Assembly: GCF_016405905.1 (NCBI RefSeq)
Contig: NZ_JAEFCB010000010.1
Span: 1 to 64,000, forward strand
DNA length: 64,000 nucleotides
Reading direction: 5' to 3'
Origin: Variovorax sp. IB41
GTDB lineage: Bacteria > Pseudomonadota > Gammaproteobacteria > Burkholderiales > Burkholderiaceae_C
The notes beneath the pieces were generated by a model that saw only the letters and a list, made by a program, of their open reading frames with translations, made no database searches and had not been told where the DNA came from. The position numbers and the translations under genes were made by a program. Shown piece after piece: positions 38,248 to 47,058 of this stretch; the stretch's first letter is position 1, and each line of letters opens with the position of its first letter.

Positions 38248-38375
38248 GTTGATCGGCGGTTCACCCAGAGCGTGCCCCCGTGCGCAGGGCATCGGGTGCT
38301 CCCCGCAGCGAAATCAAGGAGGAGGGCGAAGCCCGGGGGACATTCGCGGAGGGGAGTACCCGGTGGCCTGTGCAC
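38248..38375 (+). repeat. Dispersed repeat, copy B, with 68-nt structured core
   Basis: Close match to 29511-29637. The core (38294-38361) has arms GGGTGCTCCCC / GGGGAGTACCC, with one G-T wobble relative to copy A, and the same internal hairpin and AAGGAGGA strand. It lies 73 nt from copy C in the opposite sense. The region 38104-38437 holds no gene. Confidence 0.85.
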
Positions 38376-38437
38376 GCCGCATCACGACAAACGATGGCGG
38401 CGTGATCGGGACCTGAGGCCGAAAGAAGCGGCGGCGT

Positions 38438-38686
38438 TCAGCAGGCCCCGCTGCTCCAGCACCGGAGCGAGGGCATGAACAGCCCCGCGACAAAGGTGAT
38501 CGCGCAGAACACCAGCAGGATCAGCGCCGCCATGCGCAGGCCCTCGGCGCTCCAGCGCGGTGCGAAGTTGCTGATGAAGCCCGAGGCCCACGAACCCTCC
38601 AGCCGCTCCGCGCCGCCCCAGCGCAGCACCCAGACGAGGAACAGCGCCTCGATGGCGTGAATGGCGATCCACCAGATCATCGACAT
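38438..38686 (-). CDS. Small two-segment membrane protein
   Basis: This encodes 82 residues. There are two hydrophobic segments (IAIHAIEALFLVWVL and MAALILLVFCAITFVAGLFM) around a short charged loop. I do not recognise a family. It lies 16 nt downstream of, and in the same direction as, the NADH dehydrogenase start-to-stop run's 3' end, so it may be transcribed with it. Confidence 0.6.
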   Translation of the reverse strand: MSMIWWIAIHAIEALFLVWVLRWGGAERLEGSWASGFISNFAPRWSAEGLRMAALILLVFCAITFVAGLFMPSLRCWSSGAC

Positions 38687-38702
38687 GGCCCCGGCTCCGG
38701 TA

Positions 38703-40058
38703 TCAGGATTCGCTCTTGCCCTGCACGTCGGCCACGACGCGCGCGTTGCGCTGGAAGCTCCAGTACGCGCCGGCCCAGTCCATCATCACGACGATGCGAT
38801 TGCGAAAGCCGATGAGGAAGTACGCGTGCGCGAACAGCCAGAACAGCCACGCGAGGCGGCCGCTGAAGCGCAGCGGGCCGAAGGGCGTGCCCAGGTCCAC
38901 CACCGCCGAGTTGCGGCCGATGGTGGCGAGGTTGCCGTAGTCCGCATAGCGGAACGGCACGGTCGGCTGGCCCGCGATGCGGCGCAGGATGTTCGAGGCC
39001 GCGGCGCGGCCCATCTGCTTGGCGCCGGGCGACACGCCGGGCACCGGCTTGGGCGGCTTGCCGGGCGCGTGGCTCATGGCGGCCGCGAGGTCGCCCACCA
39101 CGCTGATCTCGGGGTGGCCCGCAAGACTCAGGTCGGGCTCGACCTTGATGCGGCCCGCGCGGTCGCATTCGACGCCGGTGGCCGTGCCCAGCATGCGGCC
39201 CAGCGGCGAGGCCGCGACGCCCGCGGCCCAGACCACGCAGCTGCTATCGATTCGGTAGCTCGCGACCGGTGCGCCGTCCGCGCCGCCGCCGGTCTGCACT
39301 TCGAGCCCGGTGGCGTCGATGGCGGTGACGCGCGCATTCAGCCGCACTTCGACGCCGAGCTTTTCCAGCTGTTCGAGCGCCTTCTGGCTCAAGCTTTCGG
39401 GCATGGCCTGCAGCACGCGCGGGCCGCCTTCGACCAGCAGCACCTGCGAGCTGCTCGGGTCGATGTGGCGGAACTCGCCCGAGAGCGTGTGCTTGGCGAT
39501 CTCGGCCAGCGTGCCGGCCATCTCCACGCCGGTCGGGCCGGCGCCGATCACCACGAAGGTGAGCAGGGCGCGGCGGCGGGCGGGGTCGGTGGTGGTCTCG
39601 GCGGTCTCGAACGACAGCAGCACGCGGCGGCGGATCTCGAAGGCATCGGCCAGCGTCTTCAGGCCCGGCGCGACGGGCGCCCATTCGTCGTGGCCGAAAT
39701 AGCTGTGCGTGGCGCCGGCGGCGACGATCAGGTGGTCGTAGGGCACGGCGGTGCCGCTGGCCAGCTGCACCGTGCGGCCGGCCGGATCGATGGCGCTCAC
39801 CTCGCCCAGCAGCGTGGTGATGTTCGGTTGCTTGCGAAAGAGCGCCCGCACCGGCGCCGCGATGGAGGGCGCGGCGAGCCCGGCGGTGGCCACCTGGTAG
39901 AGCAGGGGCTGGAACAGGTGGTGGTTGGTCTTGTCGATCACGGTGACATCGACATCGGCGCGCTGCAGCTTGCGGGCCGCCTCGAGTCCACCGAATCCGC
40001 AGCCGACGATGACGACGCTGGGCCGGGCAGGCCCGCTCGAGGAGGTGTTCGTTTGCAT
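38703..40058 (-). CDS. ndh: Type II NADH dehydrogenase-like FAD oxidoreductase
   Basis: This encodes 451 residues from the ATG at 40058. It has two dinucleotide folds, VVIVGCGFGGLEAA for FAD and VVIGAGPTGVEMAG for NADH, and the family end LFAHAYFLIGFRNR that anchors it to the membrane face. YDHLIVAAGATHSYFGHDEW is also typical. It passes electrons from NADH to quinone without pumping protons. A longer start upstream is not supported. The small membrane protein gene follows after 16 nt. Confidence 0.92.
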   Translation of the reverse strand: MQTNTSSSGPARPSVVIVGCGFGGLEAARKLQRADVDVTVIDKTNHHLFQPLLYQVATAGLAAPSIAAPVRALFRKQPNITTLLGEVSAIDPAGRTVQLASGTAVPYDHLIVAAGATHSYFGHDEWAPVAPGLKTLADAFEIRRRVLLSFETAETTTDPARRRALLTFVVIGAGPTGVEMAGTLAEIAKHTLSGEFRHIDPSSSQVLLVEGGPRVLQAMPESLSQKALEQLEKLGVEVRLNARVTAIDATGLEVQTGGGADGAPVASYRIDSSCVVWAAGVAASPLGRMLGTATGVECDRAGRIKVEPDLSLAGHPEISVVGDLAAAMSHAPGKPPKPVPGVSPGAKQMGRAAASNILRRIAGQPTVPFRYADYGNLATIGRNSAVVDLGTPFGPLRFSGRLAWLFWLFAHAYFLIGFRNRIVVMMDWAGAYWSFQRNARVVADVQGKSES

Positions 40059-40213
40059 CGAACGGATGATACGCAGCCGTCCTGCACGCCCTGCCATCTT
40101 GTGCCACAGTGGCTGCCCGTCGAATTTCCGGCGGCGGCCCTGCGGCGTTTTGTCCTACGGACGGCGCCGACCCGGATGGGCTAAAACTTGCTGCTGACCC
40201 GACTGGAGACCCC

Positions 40214-41473
40214 ATGACGCTTTCCCGGCCGATCACACAGGCGGCGAGCGCACTGCGCGACAGATTCCGCGACGTGCGCGCCACGACCCTGGCCCTGGCC
40301 GCCCCGCTTTCCGCCGAAGACCAGTGCATCCAGTCGATGCCCGATGCGAGCCCGACCAAATGGCATCTGGCGCACACGACGTGGTTCTTCGAGACGGTGC
40401 TCCTGCAACCGCATGCCGAGGGCTACCAGCCTTTCGACACGCGATTTCATTACCTCTTCAATTCGTACTACGAAGCGCTCGGCCCGCGGCATCCGCGCCC
40501 GCAGCGCGGGCTGCTCACGCGGCCTTCGGTGGACGAGGTGCATGCCTACCGGCGGCACGTGGACGAGGCGGTGCTCGCGTTGCTCGAAGGTGGCGTCGAC
40601 GAGCAGGACTGGGCGGCGATCGAGCCCATCGTCACGCTCGGGCTGAATCACGAGCAGCAGCACCAGGAGCTGCTGCTCACCGACATCCTGCATGCGCTGT
40701 CGTGCAATCCGCTGCTACCTGCGTACAAGGCAGCAAGCGGCCCTGCATTGCGCCTGGCTGCTGTGCCTTCCCCAGTGCGCTGGCTCTCGCAGCATGGCGG
40801 CATCGCCGAGGTGGGGCATGCAGGGCAGGACTTTTCTTTCGACAACGAGACGCCGCGCCACAAGGCGCTGCTGCAGCCGTATGCGATTGCGGACCGCTTG
40901 GTGAACTGCGGCGACTATGCGCAGTTCATCGCCGATGGCGGCTATCAGCGTGCGGAGCTCTGGCTCTCCGATGGATGGGCCGCGGTGCAGGCCAATGGCT
41001 GGCGCCATCCGGCGTACTGGCTCGCGGCCGACGACCCGCGCCTGGACCTCGGAACGCAGCAGCAAGGCACGGCCGAATGGCATGTGTTCGGCCTGCACGG
41101 CGTGCGGCCGATGGAGGCCGATGCGCCGGTGGCGCAACTGAGTTTCTATGAAGCCGCTGCATATGCCGAATGGGCCGGCGCACGGCTGCCGACCGAGTTC
41201 GAATGGGAGGCCGCGTTCGACGCGCCCGGCATCACGCAGATGACCGGCCATGTCTGGCAGTGGACGCGTTCCTCGTACGACCCGTACCCCGGCTTTCGTC
41301 CGATGCCCGGGATCGCAGCCGAATACAACGGCAAGTTCATGGTGGGGCAACTGGTGCTGCGCGGCGGCAGCGTGGCCACGCCGGCCGGGCATGCGCGGCC
41401 CAGTTATCGCAACTTTTTTCCGCCGGCAGCGCGCTGGCAATTCTCGGGGCTGCGGCTCGCGAAAGACCTTTGA
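40214..41473 (+). CDS. egtB: Ergothioneine biosynthesis protein EgtB
   Basis: This encodes 419 residues from the ATG at 40214. A DinB-like N-terminal domain supplies the non-haem iron ligands, His51 (TKWHLAHTTW) and the NHEQQHQE pair (His146, His150). The C-terminal FGE-sulfatase domain ends with HVWQWTRSSY, LRGGSVATP and RPSYRNFFPP. EgtB joins hercynine to a thiol donor with oxygen, giving a sulfoxide. The stop is 2 nt before egtD. No egtA, egtC or egtE is visible nearby. Confidence 0.95.
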   Translation: MTLSRPITQAASALRDRFRDVRATTLALAAPLSAEDQCIQSMPDASPTKWHLAHTTWFFETVLLQPHAEGYQPFDTRFHYLFNSYYEALGPRHPRPQRGLLTRPSVDEVHAYRRHVDEAVLALLEGGVDEQDWAAIEPIVTLGLNHEQQHQELLLTDILHALSCNPLLPAYKAASGPALRLAAVPSPVRWLSQHGGIAEVGHAGQDFSFDNETPRHKALLQPYAIADRLVNCGDYAQFIADGGYQRAELWLSDGWAAVQANGWRHPAYWLAADDPRLDLGTQQQGTAEWHVFGLHGVRPMEADAPVAQLSFYEAAAYAEWAGARLPTEFEWEAAFDAPGITQMTGHVWQWTRSSYDPYPGFRPMPGIAAEYNGKFMVGQLVLRGGSVATPAGHARPSYRNFFPPAARWQFSGLRLAKDL

Positions 41474-41475
41474 TC

Positions 41476-42483
41476 ATGCGCAATCCAACTTCTTCTTCGT
41501 CGCTCTCTTCCTTCGTGGCCTCGAAGTCGGCGAAGACGCCCCGCTCGCCGGCGGCCGTCGTGCCGCTGTCCGAATTCGGGCGGGAAATGCAGGCGGGCCT
41601 GGCGCGCACGCCGCGCAGCATTTCGCCCAAGTTCTTCTACGACGCGGCGGGCTCGCAGCTGTTCGACCGCATCTGCGACCTGCCCGAGTACTACCCGACG
41701 CGCACCGAGCTGCGCATCCTCGGCGAATGCGCGGACGAGATCGCCGAGCAGATCGGACCGAACGCCGAGATCGTGGAGTTCGGCGCGGGGTCGCTCACCA
41801 AGGTGCGGCTGCTGCTCGATGCGCTCGAGTCGCCCAAGCGCTATCTGCCGATCGACATTTCGGGCGAGCACCTCGAGGCGGCGGCGGAGCGGTTGAAGGC
41901 GGACTATCCGGCGCTTGTGGTGCAGCCCATTGCTGCGGACTACACGATGCCTTTGGTGCTGCCTGCGCCCCTGGCTGGCGCGGGGCGGCGCGTGGGGTTC
42001 TTTCCGGGCTCGACCATCGGGAATTTCGAGCCTGAGGAGGCGCTGGCTTTTCTACAGCTGGCAGCGCGGATGCTGCGCGGCGGCGGGCTCTTGATCGGCG
42101 TCGATCTGGTGAAGGCGCCGGAGCGGTTGCATGCGGCTTACAACGATGCGCAAGGGGTGACTGCGGACTTCAATCTGAATCTGTTGCGTCGTGCGAATAC
42201 CGAGCTGGATGCGGACTTCGATCTGGATGGGTTCGCGCATGCGGCGTTCTACAACGCGCCTCGGCAACGGATCGAGATGCATCTGGTGAGCCGCAAGGCC
42301 CAGAGCGTTTCCTTGAATGGGGAACGGTTTGGGTTCGAGGAGGGCGAGACCATTCATACGGAGTACTCGCACAAATTCACTGTGGATGGGTTGCGTGCGC
42401 TGGCTGTGCGGGCCGGGTTTCGGCCGGGGGCTGTGTGGACGGATCCGGAGAAGCTCTTCAGTGTTCACTGGCTGGCTGCCTAG
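41476..42483 (+). CDS. egtD: L-histidine N-alpha-methyltransferase EgtD
   Basis: This encodes 335 residues from the ATG at 41476, 2 nt after egtB. Family blocks are SPKFFYDAAGSQLFDRIC, LPEYYPTRTE, VEFGAGSLTKVRLLLDAL for SAM binding, and FFPGSTIGNFEPEEA. It trimethylates histidine to hercynine, the substrate for EgtB. Codon use drifts to lower third-position GC near its 3' end, just before the large palindrome. Confidence 0.95.
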   Translation: MRNPTSSSSLSSFVASKSAKTPRSPAAVVPLSEFGREMQAGLARTPRSISPKFFYDAAGSQLFDRICDLPEYYPTRTELRILGECADEIAEQIGPNAEIVEFGAGSLTKVRLLLDALESPKRYLPIDISGEHLEAAAERLKADYPALVVQPIAADYTMPLVLPAPLAGAGRRVGFFPGSTIGNFEPEEALAFLQLAARMLRGGGLLIGVDLVKAPERLHAAYNDAQGVTADFNLNLLRRANTELDADFDLDGFAHAAFYNAPRQRIEMHLVSRKAQSVSLNGERFGFEEGETIHTEYSHKFTVDGLRALAVRAGFRPGAVWTDPEKLFSVHWLAA

Positions 42484-42491
42484 TTTTCTTT

Positions 42492-43261
42492 CCGAGGCCG
42501 GGTCTCGCCCCGGCGGGCGACTCACTTTCTTTTGCTTCGCCAAAAGAAAGTAAGCAAAGAAAAGGCGACCCCACTGTCTGCGACCCTCCGCTTCGCTGCG
42601 GGCAACCTGCGGTGCTCACGTTTCGCGGGGTCTCGCCGAACTCGCTGCGCTCAGACAGCGGCGAGCCCTGATCCGCGAAACGCTGCGCTCCTCGGCGCAG
42701 CCAGAGGGGGGTGGATACCGAACAAGCCATCGCTTCGCTCGGCTTGCGCTCGGGCCTTTGCTTCGCTCGGCCTCCGTGCCCCCACCCCGGCCCTCCCCCA
42801 AGGGGGGAGGAAGAAAGACAAGACCTGCAACACAGGGCCTTGATGCATTGCTCCTTCCCCCGCTGGGGGAAGGCTGGGATGGGGGCACGACGGCGCTCGC
42901 AACACGGCAGTGCTTCAACGAGCGCCGCGTGCCCCCACCCCAACCCTCCCCCGGAAGGGGAGGGAGCCAATCCAAGCCGAGCGAAGCAAAGGCTCGTGGG
43001 TGTCCAGGCGCCGAGCGCAGCGATGGCGTGCCGGTCCCCCAACCCCTTCTGTCTGCGCCGAGGAGCGGAGCGTTTCGCGGACAAGGGCTCGCCGCTGTTT
43101 GAGCGAAGCGAGTTCGGCGAGACCCCGCGAAACGCGAGCACCGCAGGTTGCCCGAAGCGAAGCGTAGGGACGCAGACAGCAGGGTCGCCTTTTCTTTGCT
43201 TACGTTCTTTTGGCGAAGCAAAAGAAAGTAAGTCGCCCGCCGGGGCGAGACCCGGCCTCGG
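42492..43261. repeat. 770-bp palindromic repeat element without a gene
   Basis: Left arm 42492-42714 and right arm 43038-43261 are inverted copies of about 224 nt with roughly 90% identity by eye. Both begin at the outer end with CCGAGGCCGGGTCTCGCC. The 323-nt centre is itself built of inverted pieces (for example TGCCCCCACCCC and its reverse). Frames inside it (such as those giving APTPALPQGG) are unlikely to be genes, since they mirror each other. There is no transposase or evident target duplication. It fills most of the 922 nt between egtD and the DUF427 gene. Confidence 0.9.
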
Positions 43262-43405
43262 AAAAAAACCACCTCAATAACGTTCATACATCCCCGAAGA
43301 AATCACGCAAGCCAAGCAACGGCACAATACCCAAGCCCCGTGCGCCAGCGATCAGGCCACCGCAACGGCCAGCTCCCCCCGCACCACTCCCCCGGAGATC
43401 AGTTC

Positions 43406-43687
43406 ATGAAAGCAACCTGGAACGGCGTCACCATCGCCGAAAGCGACGACACCGTGCTCGTCGAAGGCAACCACTACTTCCCGATGAGTTCGCTCAACCG
43501 CGATCACGTCACCTTCAGCAACCACAAGACCACCTGCCCCTGGAAGGGCACCGCGAGCTACTACTCGCTGCTGGTCAACGGCGAGCTCAACACGGACGCC
43601 GCCTGGTACTACGCCGACCCGAAGCCCGAAGCCGAGGAAATTCGCGACCGCGTCGCGTTCTGGAAGGATGTGAAGGTCGCCGCGTGA
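43406..43687 (+). CDS. DUF427 domain protein
   Basis: This encodes 93 residues from the ATG at 43406. The whole length fits DUF427: KATWNGVTIAESDDTVLVEG, FSNHKTTCPWKGTASYYSL, then WYYADPKPEAEEIRDRVAFW. The Cys-Pro-Trp-Lys-Gly motif is the family core. Its biochemical role is not established. The stop overlaps the GTG start of the next gene by 4 nt. Confidence 0.92.
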   Translation: MKATWNGVTIAESDDTVLVEGNHYFPMSSLNRDHVTFSNHKTTCPWKGTASYYSLLVNGELNTDAAWYYADPKPEAEEIRDRVAFWKDVKVAA

Positions 43688-44439
43688 CCACCGCCGCCTT
43701 CACGCCGCCCTTCATCGATCCCGCCGAACTGCCCGCCGCGCTGCGCGAACAGGGCTACGCGGTGCTCAGCCCGCAGGGCGTGAGCGAGTGGCTCGGCGCA
43801 CCGCTCTCGCAGCTCGAGGCGCTGCACGCGGACTGGAACGACCTTCCGCCCGACGAGTACCTGAAGGACGGCGGCCGCTACCGCACGCGGCGCCATGCCT
43901 GCTTCACCGTCGAGGCCGATGACAACGCCACGCTGCAGCAGGTGCCGCACCGCGCGCACTGGCAGCCGGTCGAATACAACGCGCTGCACGGCGGCATGCA
44001 GCGCTGGTTCGCGCCGATGCTCGCGGAGACCATCGTGCAGCCGGTGTGGCAGCGGCTGCTGCAGCACCTGGGTACCGCGGCGAGCGAGATGCGCGGCGCG
44101 CCGCAGAAATGGTTCGTCGAAGCGCACCAGTTCCGCATCGACACCGCGGGCGGCATCGGCCGCCCGACCCCCGAAGGCGCGCACCGCGACGGCGTCGATC
44201 TCGTGGCTGTCGCATTGGTCGGCCGCCAGGGCATCAAGGGCGGCGAGACGCGCGTGTTCGAGGCCAACGGCCGGCGCGGCGAGCGCTTCACCATGACCGA
44301 GCCGTGGACGCTGCTCGTGCTCGACGACGCGCGCGTCATCCACGAATCCACGCCGATCCAGCCGCTCGAAGAGGGCGGCGCGGGCTGGCGCGATACGCTC
44401 GTGATCACCTGCCGATCGCAGGGTTTCCAGGGCGATTGA
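43684..44439 (+). CDS. 2-oxoglutarate/Fe(II)-dependent dioxygenase-family protein
   Basis: This encodes 251 residues starting at GTG 43684, which overlaps the DUF427 stop (GTGA). Likely iron ligands are His and Asp in GAHRDGVDLV and a distal His in ARVIHESTPIQ, followed by the Arg in WRDTLVITC for 2-oxoglutarate. This is the 2OG-Fe dioxygenase (DUF2257-type) pattern. The substrate may be a free amino acid, as for some relatives, but that is inference. It forms a two-gene operon with the DUF427 protein. Confidence 0.85.
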   Translation: MTTAAFTPPFIDPAELPAALREQGYAVLSPQGVSEWLGAPLSQLEALHADWNDLPPDEYLKDGGRYRTRRHACFTVEADDNATLQQVPHRAHWQPVEYNALHGGMQRWFAPMLAETIVQPVWQRLLQHLGTAASEMRGAPQKWFVEAHQFRIDTAGGIGRPTPEGAHRDGVDLVAVALVGRQGIKGGETRVFEANGRRGERFTMTEPWTLLVLDDARVIHESTPIQPLEEGGAGWRDTLVITCRSQGFQGD

Positions 44440-44567
44440 AGCGCTTTGGCGGCACTTGCGGGTGCCGCTGGCCCGAGTCCTACAGCCGCCCACCGGCGTA
44501 GCGGTTAAATTCGGGACCCGGTTCGACTTCGAGCCGTGTCTGTCTGCGAACGAAAGCGAGGTCCGCC

Positions 44568-45008
44568 ATGTTCAATCACATCCTGGTTCCCATCGACGGT
44601 TCTGAAACTTCCATGCTCGCCGTCAGCAAGGCCAGTGGCCTCGCACTGGCTTTCGGAAGCCGCATCACGCTGATCCACGTGATCGACAACTACCCCTTCA
44701 TCGGCGTGGGCGCGGACTATGCGCTCGGCCAGAACGAATACCTCGCCGCCGCCACCGCGAGCGCGAATGCGGCCCTCGCACGCGGCGTGGCCGCATTGGC
44801 CGCCGAAGGCCTGCACAGCGACCAGCGCGTCATCGACGGGCACGTGGTGCACGAAGGCATCGTGGACACGGCCATCGCCATCGCGGCCGACCTGATCGTG
44901 ATGGGCTCGCACGGCCGCAGCGGCATCGAGAAGCTGCTGCTGGGCAGCGTCACGCAGCGCGTGCTGCAGGACGCGACCATGCCGGTGCTCGTGGTCAAGG
45001 GCGGCTGA
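44568..45008 (+). CDS. Universal stress protein (UspA family)
   Basis: This encodes 146 residues. The N-terminus is FNHILVPIDGSETS and the nucleotide-binding end is GSHGRSGIEKLLLGSVTQRV (G-2x-G-9x-G-S), so it is the ATP-binding type. It has a role in stress and stationary-phase survival. It is a single gene with its own upstream region. Its last 14 nt overlap the convergent pseudouridine synthase gene. Confidence 0.94.
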   Translation: MFNHILVPIDGSETSMLAVSKASGLALAFGSRITLIHVIDNYPFIGVGADYALGQNEYLAAATASANAALARGVAALAAEGLHSDQRVIDGHVVHEGIVDTAIAIAADLIVMGSHGRSGIEKLLLGSVTQRVLQDATMPVLVVKGG

Positions 45009-45657
45009 GCGAGAAGCCTGAAGGACTCTCGAAGCGAAGGGGCCGCTGCGTCGCCGGGTGCACGAAGGCCAACTCGCTCGCATGCAGCATCAGGCGCGGC
45101 GCACGCGCCTGCACCGCGGCATCGCCATACAACGCATCGCCAAGAATCGGATGACCGATCGACAGCAGGTGCACGCGCAGCTGGTGCGAGCGGCCCGTCT
45201 CGGGTTCGAGCAGCACATGAGTCGCGCTGATTTCTCCCTGCACCGATGACGCGAGCGCACGCCAGCGCGTGAGGCTGGGCTTGCCCGCGGGGTCGGTCTT
45301 CTGCAGGGGCCTGCGCGGCCAGTCGGCCATCAGCGGCGCATCGATGACCGACCAGTCCTCGCGCACGGGCATCGCGCCATCGACGATGGCTTCGTAGCGC
45401 TTGTGCACCTGCCGGTCGGCAAAGGCCGCGCTCAATGCGCGCTGCATGTCCAGGCTGCGCGCCATCACCACGAGGCCGCTGGTGGCCATGTCCAGGCGGT
45501 GCACGACGAGCGCAACGGGCCATTGGCGCATCGCACGGGCGCTCAGGCAGTCCTGCTTGTCGTCGCCGCGGCCGGGCACGCAGAGCAGGCCCGCGGGCTT
45601 CTCCAGCACCAGCAGGTGGGCGTCTTCGTGAATCGGTTGCAGCGGCGGCGCGGTCAT
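44995..45657 (-). CDS. RluA-family pseudouridine synthase
   Basis: This encodes 220 residues from the ATG at 45657, or 236 from 45705. The catalytic Asp lies in VHRLDMATSGLVV. Other family blocks are LEKPAGLLCVPG, ETGRSHQLRVHL and PILGDALYG. There is no S4 domain, as in RluA itself. It converts specific uridines to pseudouridine in rRNA or tRNA. Which of the RluA-type enzymes it is cannot be told. Confidence 0.92.
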   Translation of the reverse strand: MTAPPLQPIHEDAHLLVLEKPAGLLCVPGRGDDKQDCLSARAMRQWPVALVVHRLDMATSGLVVMARSLDMQRALSAAFADRQVHKRYEAIVDGAMPVREDWSVIDAPLMADWPRRPLQKTDPAGKPSLTRWRALASSVQGEISATHVLLEPETGRSHQLRVHLLSIGHPILGDALYGDAAVQARAPRLMLHASELAFVHPATQRPLRFESPSGFSLSRP

Positions 45658-45756
45658 GGAGGAAGCGAGTGTAGAGAGGGCGCGAAGGGCAGGCAGGGAG
45701 GGCATTGCGCCTTGCTAACGGGCGGCTCACGGCGCCTGGGCTATCCTCGACGCACA

Positions 45757-47058
45757 ATGTCCGGCTCCGCTTCCGCCTCCGCTTCCTCTCCCCAGCCCAG
45801 CTTTTCCGACCTGACGCGCGAGCGCCCCTTCATGCACATGTGGACGGCGCGGCTCTTCGGCACCGCCGCCTCGCAGATGCTGCTGGTGGCCATCGGCTGG
45901 CACATGTACGAGCTCACCAGCAGCGCCTGGGACCTGGGCCTCGTCGGGCTCTACCAGTTCGTTCCCGCGCTGCTGCTGGCGCTGCTGGCCGGGCACATCG
46001 TGGACCGCCACCACCGCGGCCGCATCGTGGCGGCGTGCTTCGCGGTGCAGGGGCTCGTGGGCCTCGTGCTGCTCCTGGCCGTGCTGGAAAAGCACGACAC
46101 GCGTGGCCTGCTGCTCGGGCTCTCGCTGGTGCTGGGCGCGGTGCGCGCCTTCCAGATGCCGGCGCAGCAGGCGTTGACGCCGCTGCTGGTGCCGCCCTCG
46201 ATGCTCGCGCGGGCCATGGCCTTCAGCTCGGCCGGCATGCAGGGCGCGATCATCGGCGGACCCGCGCTCGGCGGCTTGCTTTTCGTGGCGGGCATGTCGG
46301 TGGTGTACGGCGCGAGCGTGGCGTTCTTCGTCGTCGCCTGCGTGCTGGTGCTGCGGCTGCGCTATGCCTACACGCCGGCCGCGCGCGAGCCGGTCACGCT
46401 GTCCACGGTGTTCGCGGGCGTCGATTTCATCTGGAAGCGCAAGCCCGTGCTCGGCGCCGTCTCGCTCGACCTGTTCGCGGTGCTGCTGGGCGGCGCGGTG
46501 GCGCTGCTGCCGATCTATGCGAAGGACATCCTGCATACCGGCCCCTGGGGGCTCGGCCTCTTGCGCGGCGCGCCCGCGGTGGGAGCGCTGGTGATGTCGA
46601 TCGCGCTCACGCGGCGGCCGGTCGAGCGCCACGTGGGGCGCACGCTGCTCCTGGCCATCGGGCTCTTTGGCCTGTGCATGGTGGTGTTCGGCATTTCGAA
46701 GAGTTTCATCGTCTCGCTCATCGCGCTCGCGGTGTCGGGCGGGGCGGACATGGTCAACGTGGTGATCCGCCAGACGCTGGTGCAGCTGGAGACGCCCGAT
46801 GCGATGCGCGGGCGGGTGAGCGCGGTCAACTCGATCTTCATCGGCGCGAGCAACCAGCTGGGCGAATTCGAATCGGGCGCCACGGCGGCGCTGCTCGGGC
46901 CCGTGGGGTCGGTGGTGGTGGGCGGCGTGGGAACGATGCTGGTGGCGCTGACGTGGTTCAAGCTGTTCCCGTCGCTGGCGCAGCGCGATCGCCTCGTGGT
47001 GGCGATGCCTTCTGGCGCCAAGCCCATCGCGCCGATCAAGCCCGCGGAGCCGGTCTAG
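45757..47058 (+). CDS. MFS transporter (EntS/MFS_3-like)
   Basis: This encodes 433 residues from the ATG at 45757 with about 11-12 hydrophobic segments. The loop after segment 2 is AGHIVDRHHRGRIV, the usual MFS motif A place. VIRQTLVQLETPDAMRGRVSAVNSIF is typical of the EntS-like group. The substrate is unknown, and small-molecule export is likely. Its 3' end overlaps the convergent ferredoxin gene by 4 nt. Confidence 0.9.
   Translation: MSGSASASASSPQPSFSDLTRERPFMHMWTARLFGTAASQMLLVAIGWHMYELTSSAWDLGLVGLYQFVPALLLALLAGHIVDRHHRGRIVAACFAVQGLVGLVLLLAVLEKHDTRGLLLGLSLVLGAVRAFQMPAQQALTPLLVPPSMLARAMAFSSAGMQGAIIGGPALGGLLFVAGMSVVYGASVAFFVVACVLVLRLRYAYTPAAREPVTLSTVFAGVDFIWKRKPVLGAVSLDLFAVLLGGAVALLPIYAKDILHTGPWGLGLLRGAPAVGALVMSIALTRRPVERHVGRTLLLAIGLFGLCMVVFGISKSFIVSLIALAVSGGADMVNVVIRQTLVQLETPDAMRGRVSAVNSIFIGASNQLGEFESGATAALLGPVGSVVVGGVGTMLVALTWFKLFPSLAQRDRLVVAMPSGAKPIAPIKPAEPV

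Noticed and set aside
42532..43287. Several 80-220 codon frames in the egtD-DUF427 gap
   Set aside because: They come from the two arms of one palindrome and mirror each other, and their Pro/Arg-rich sequence matches repeat-derived false genes.
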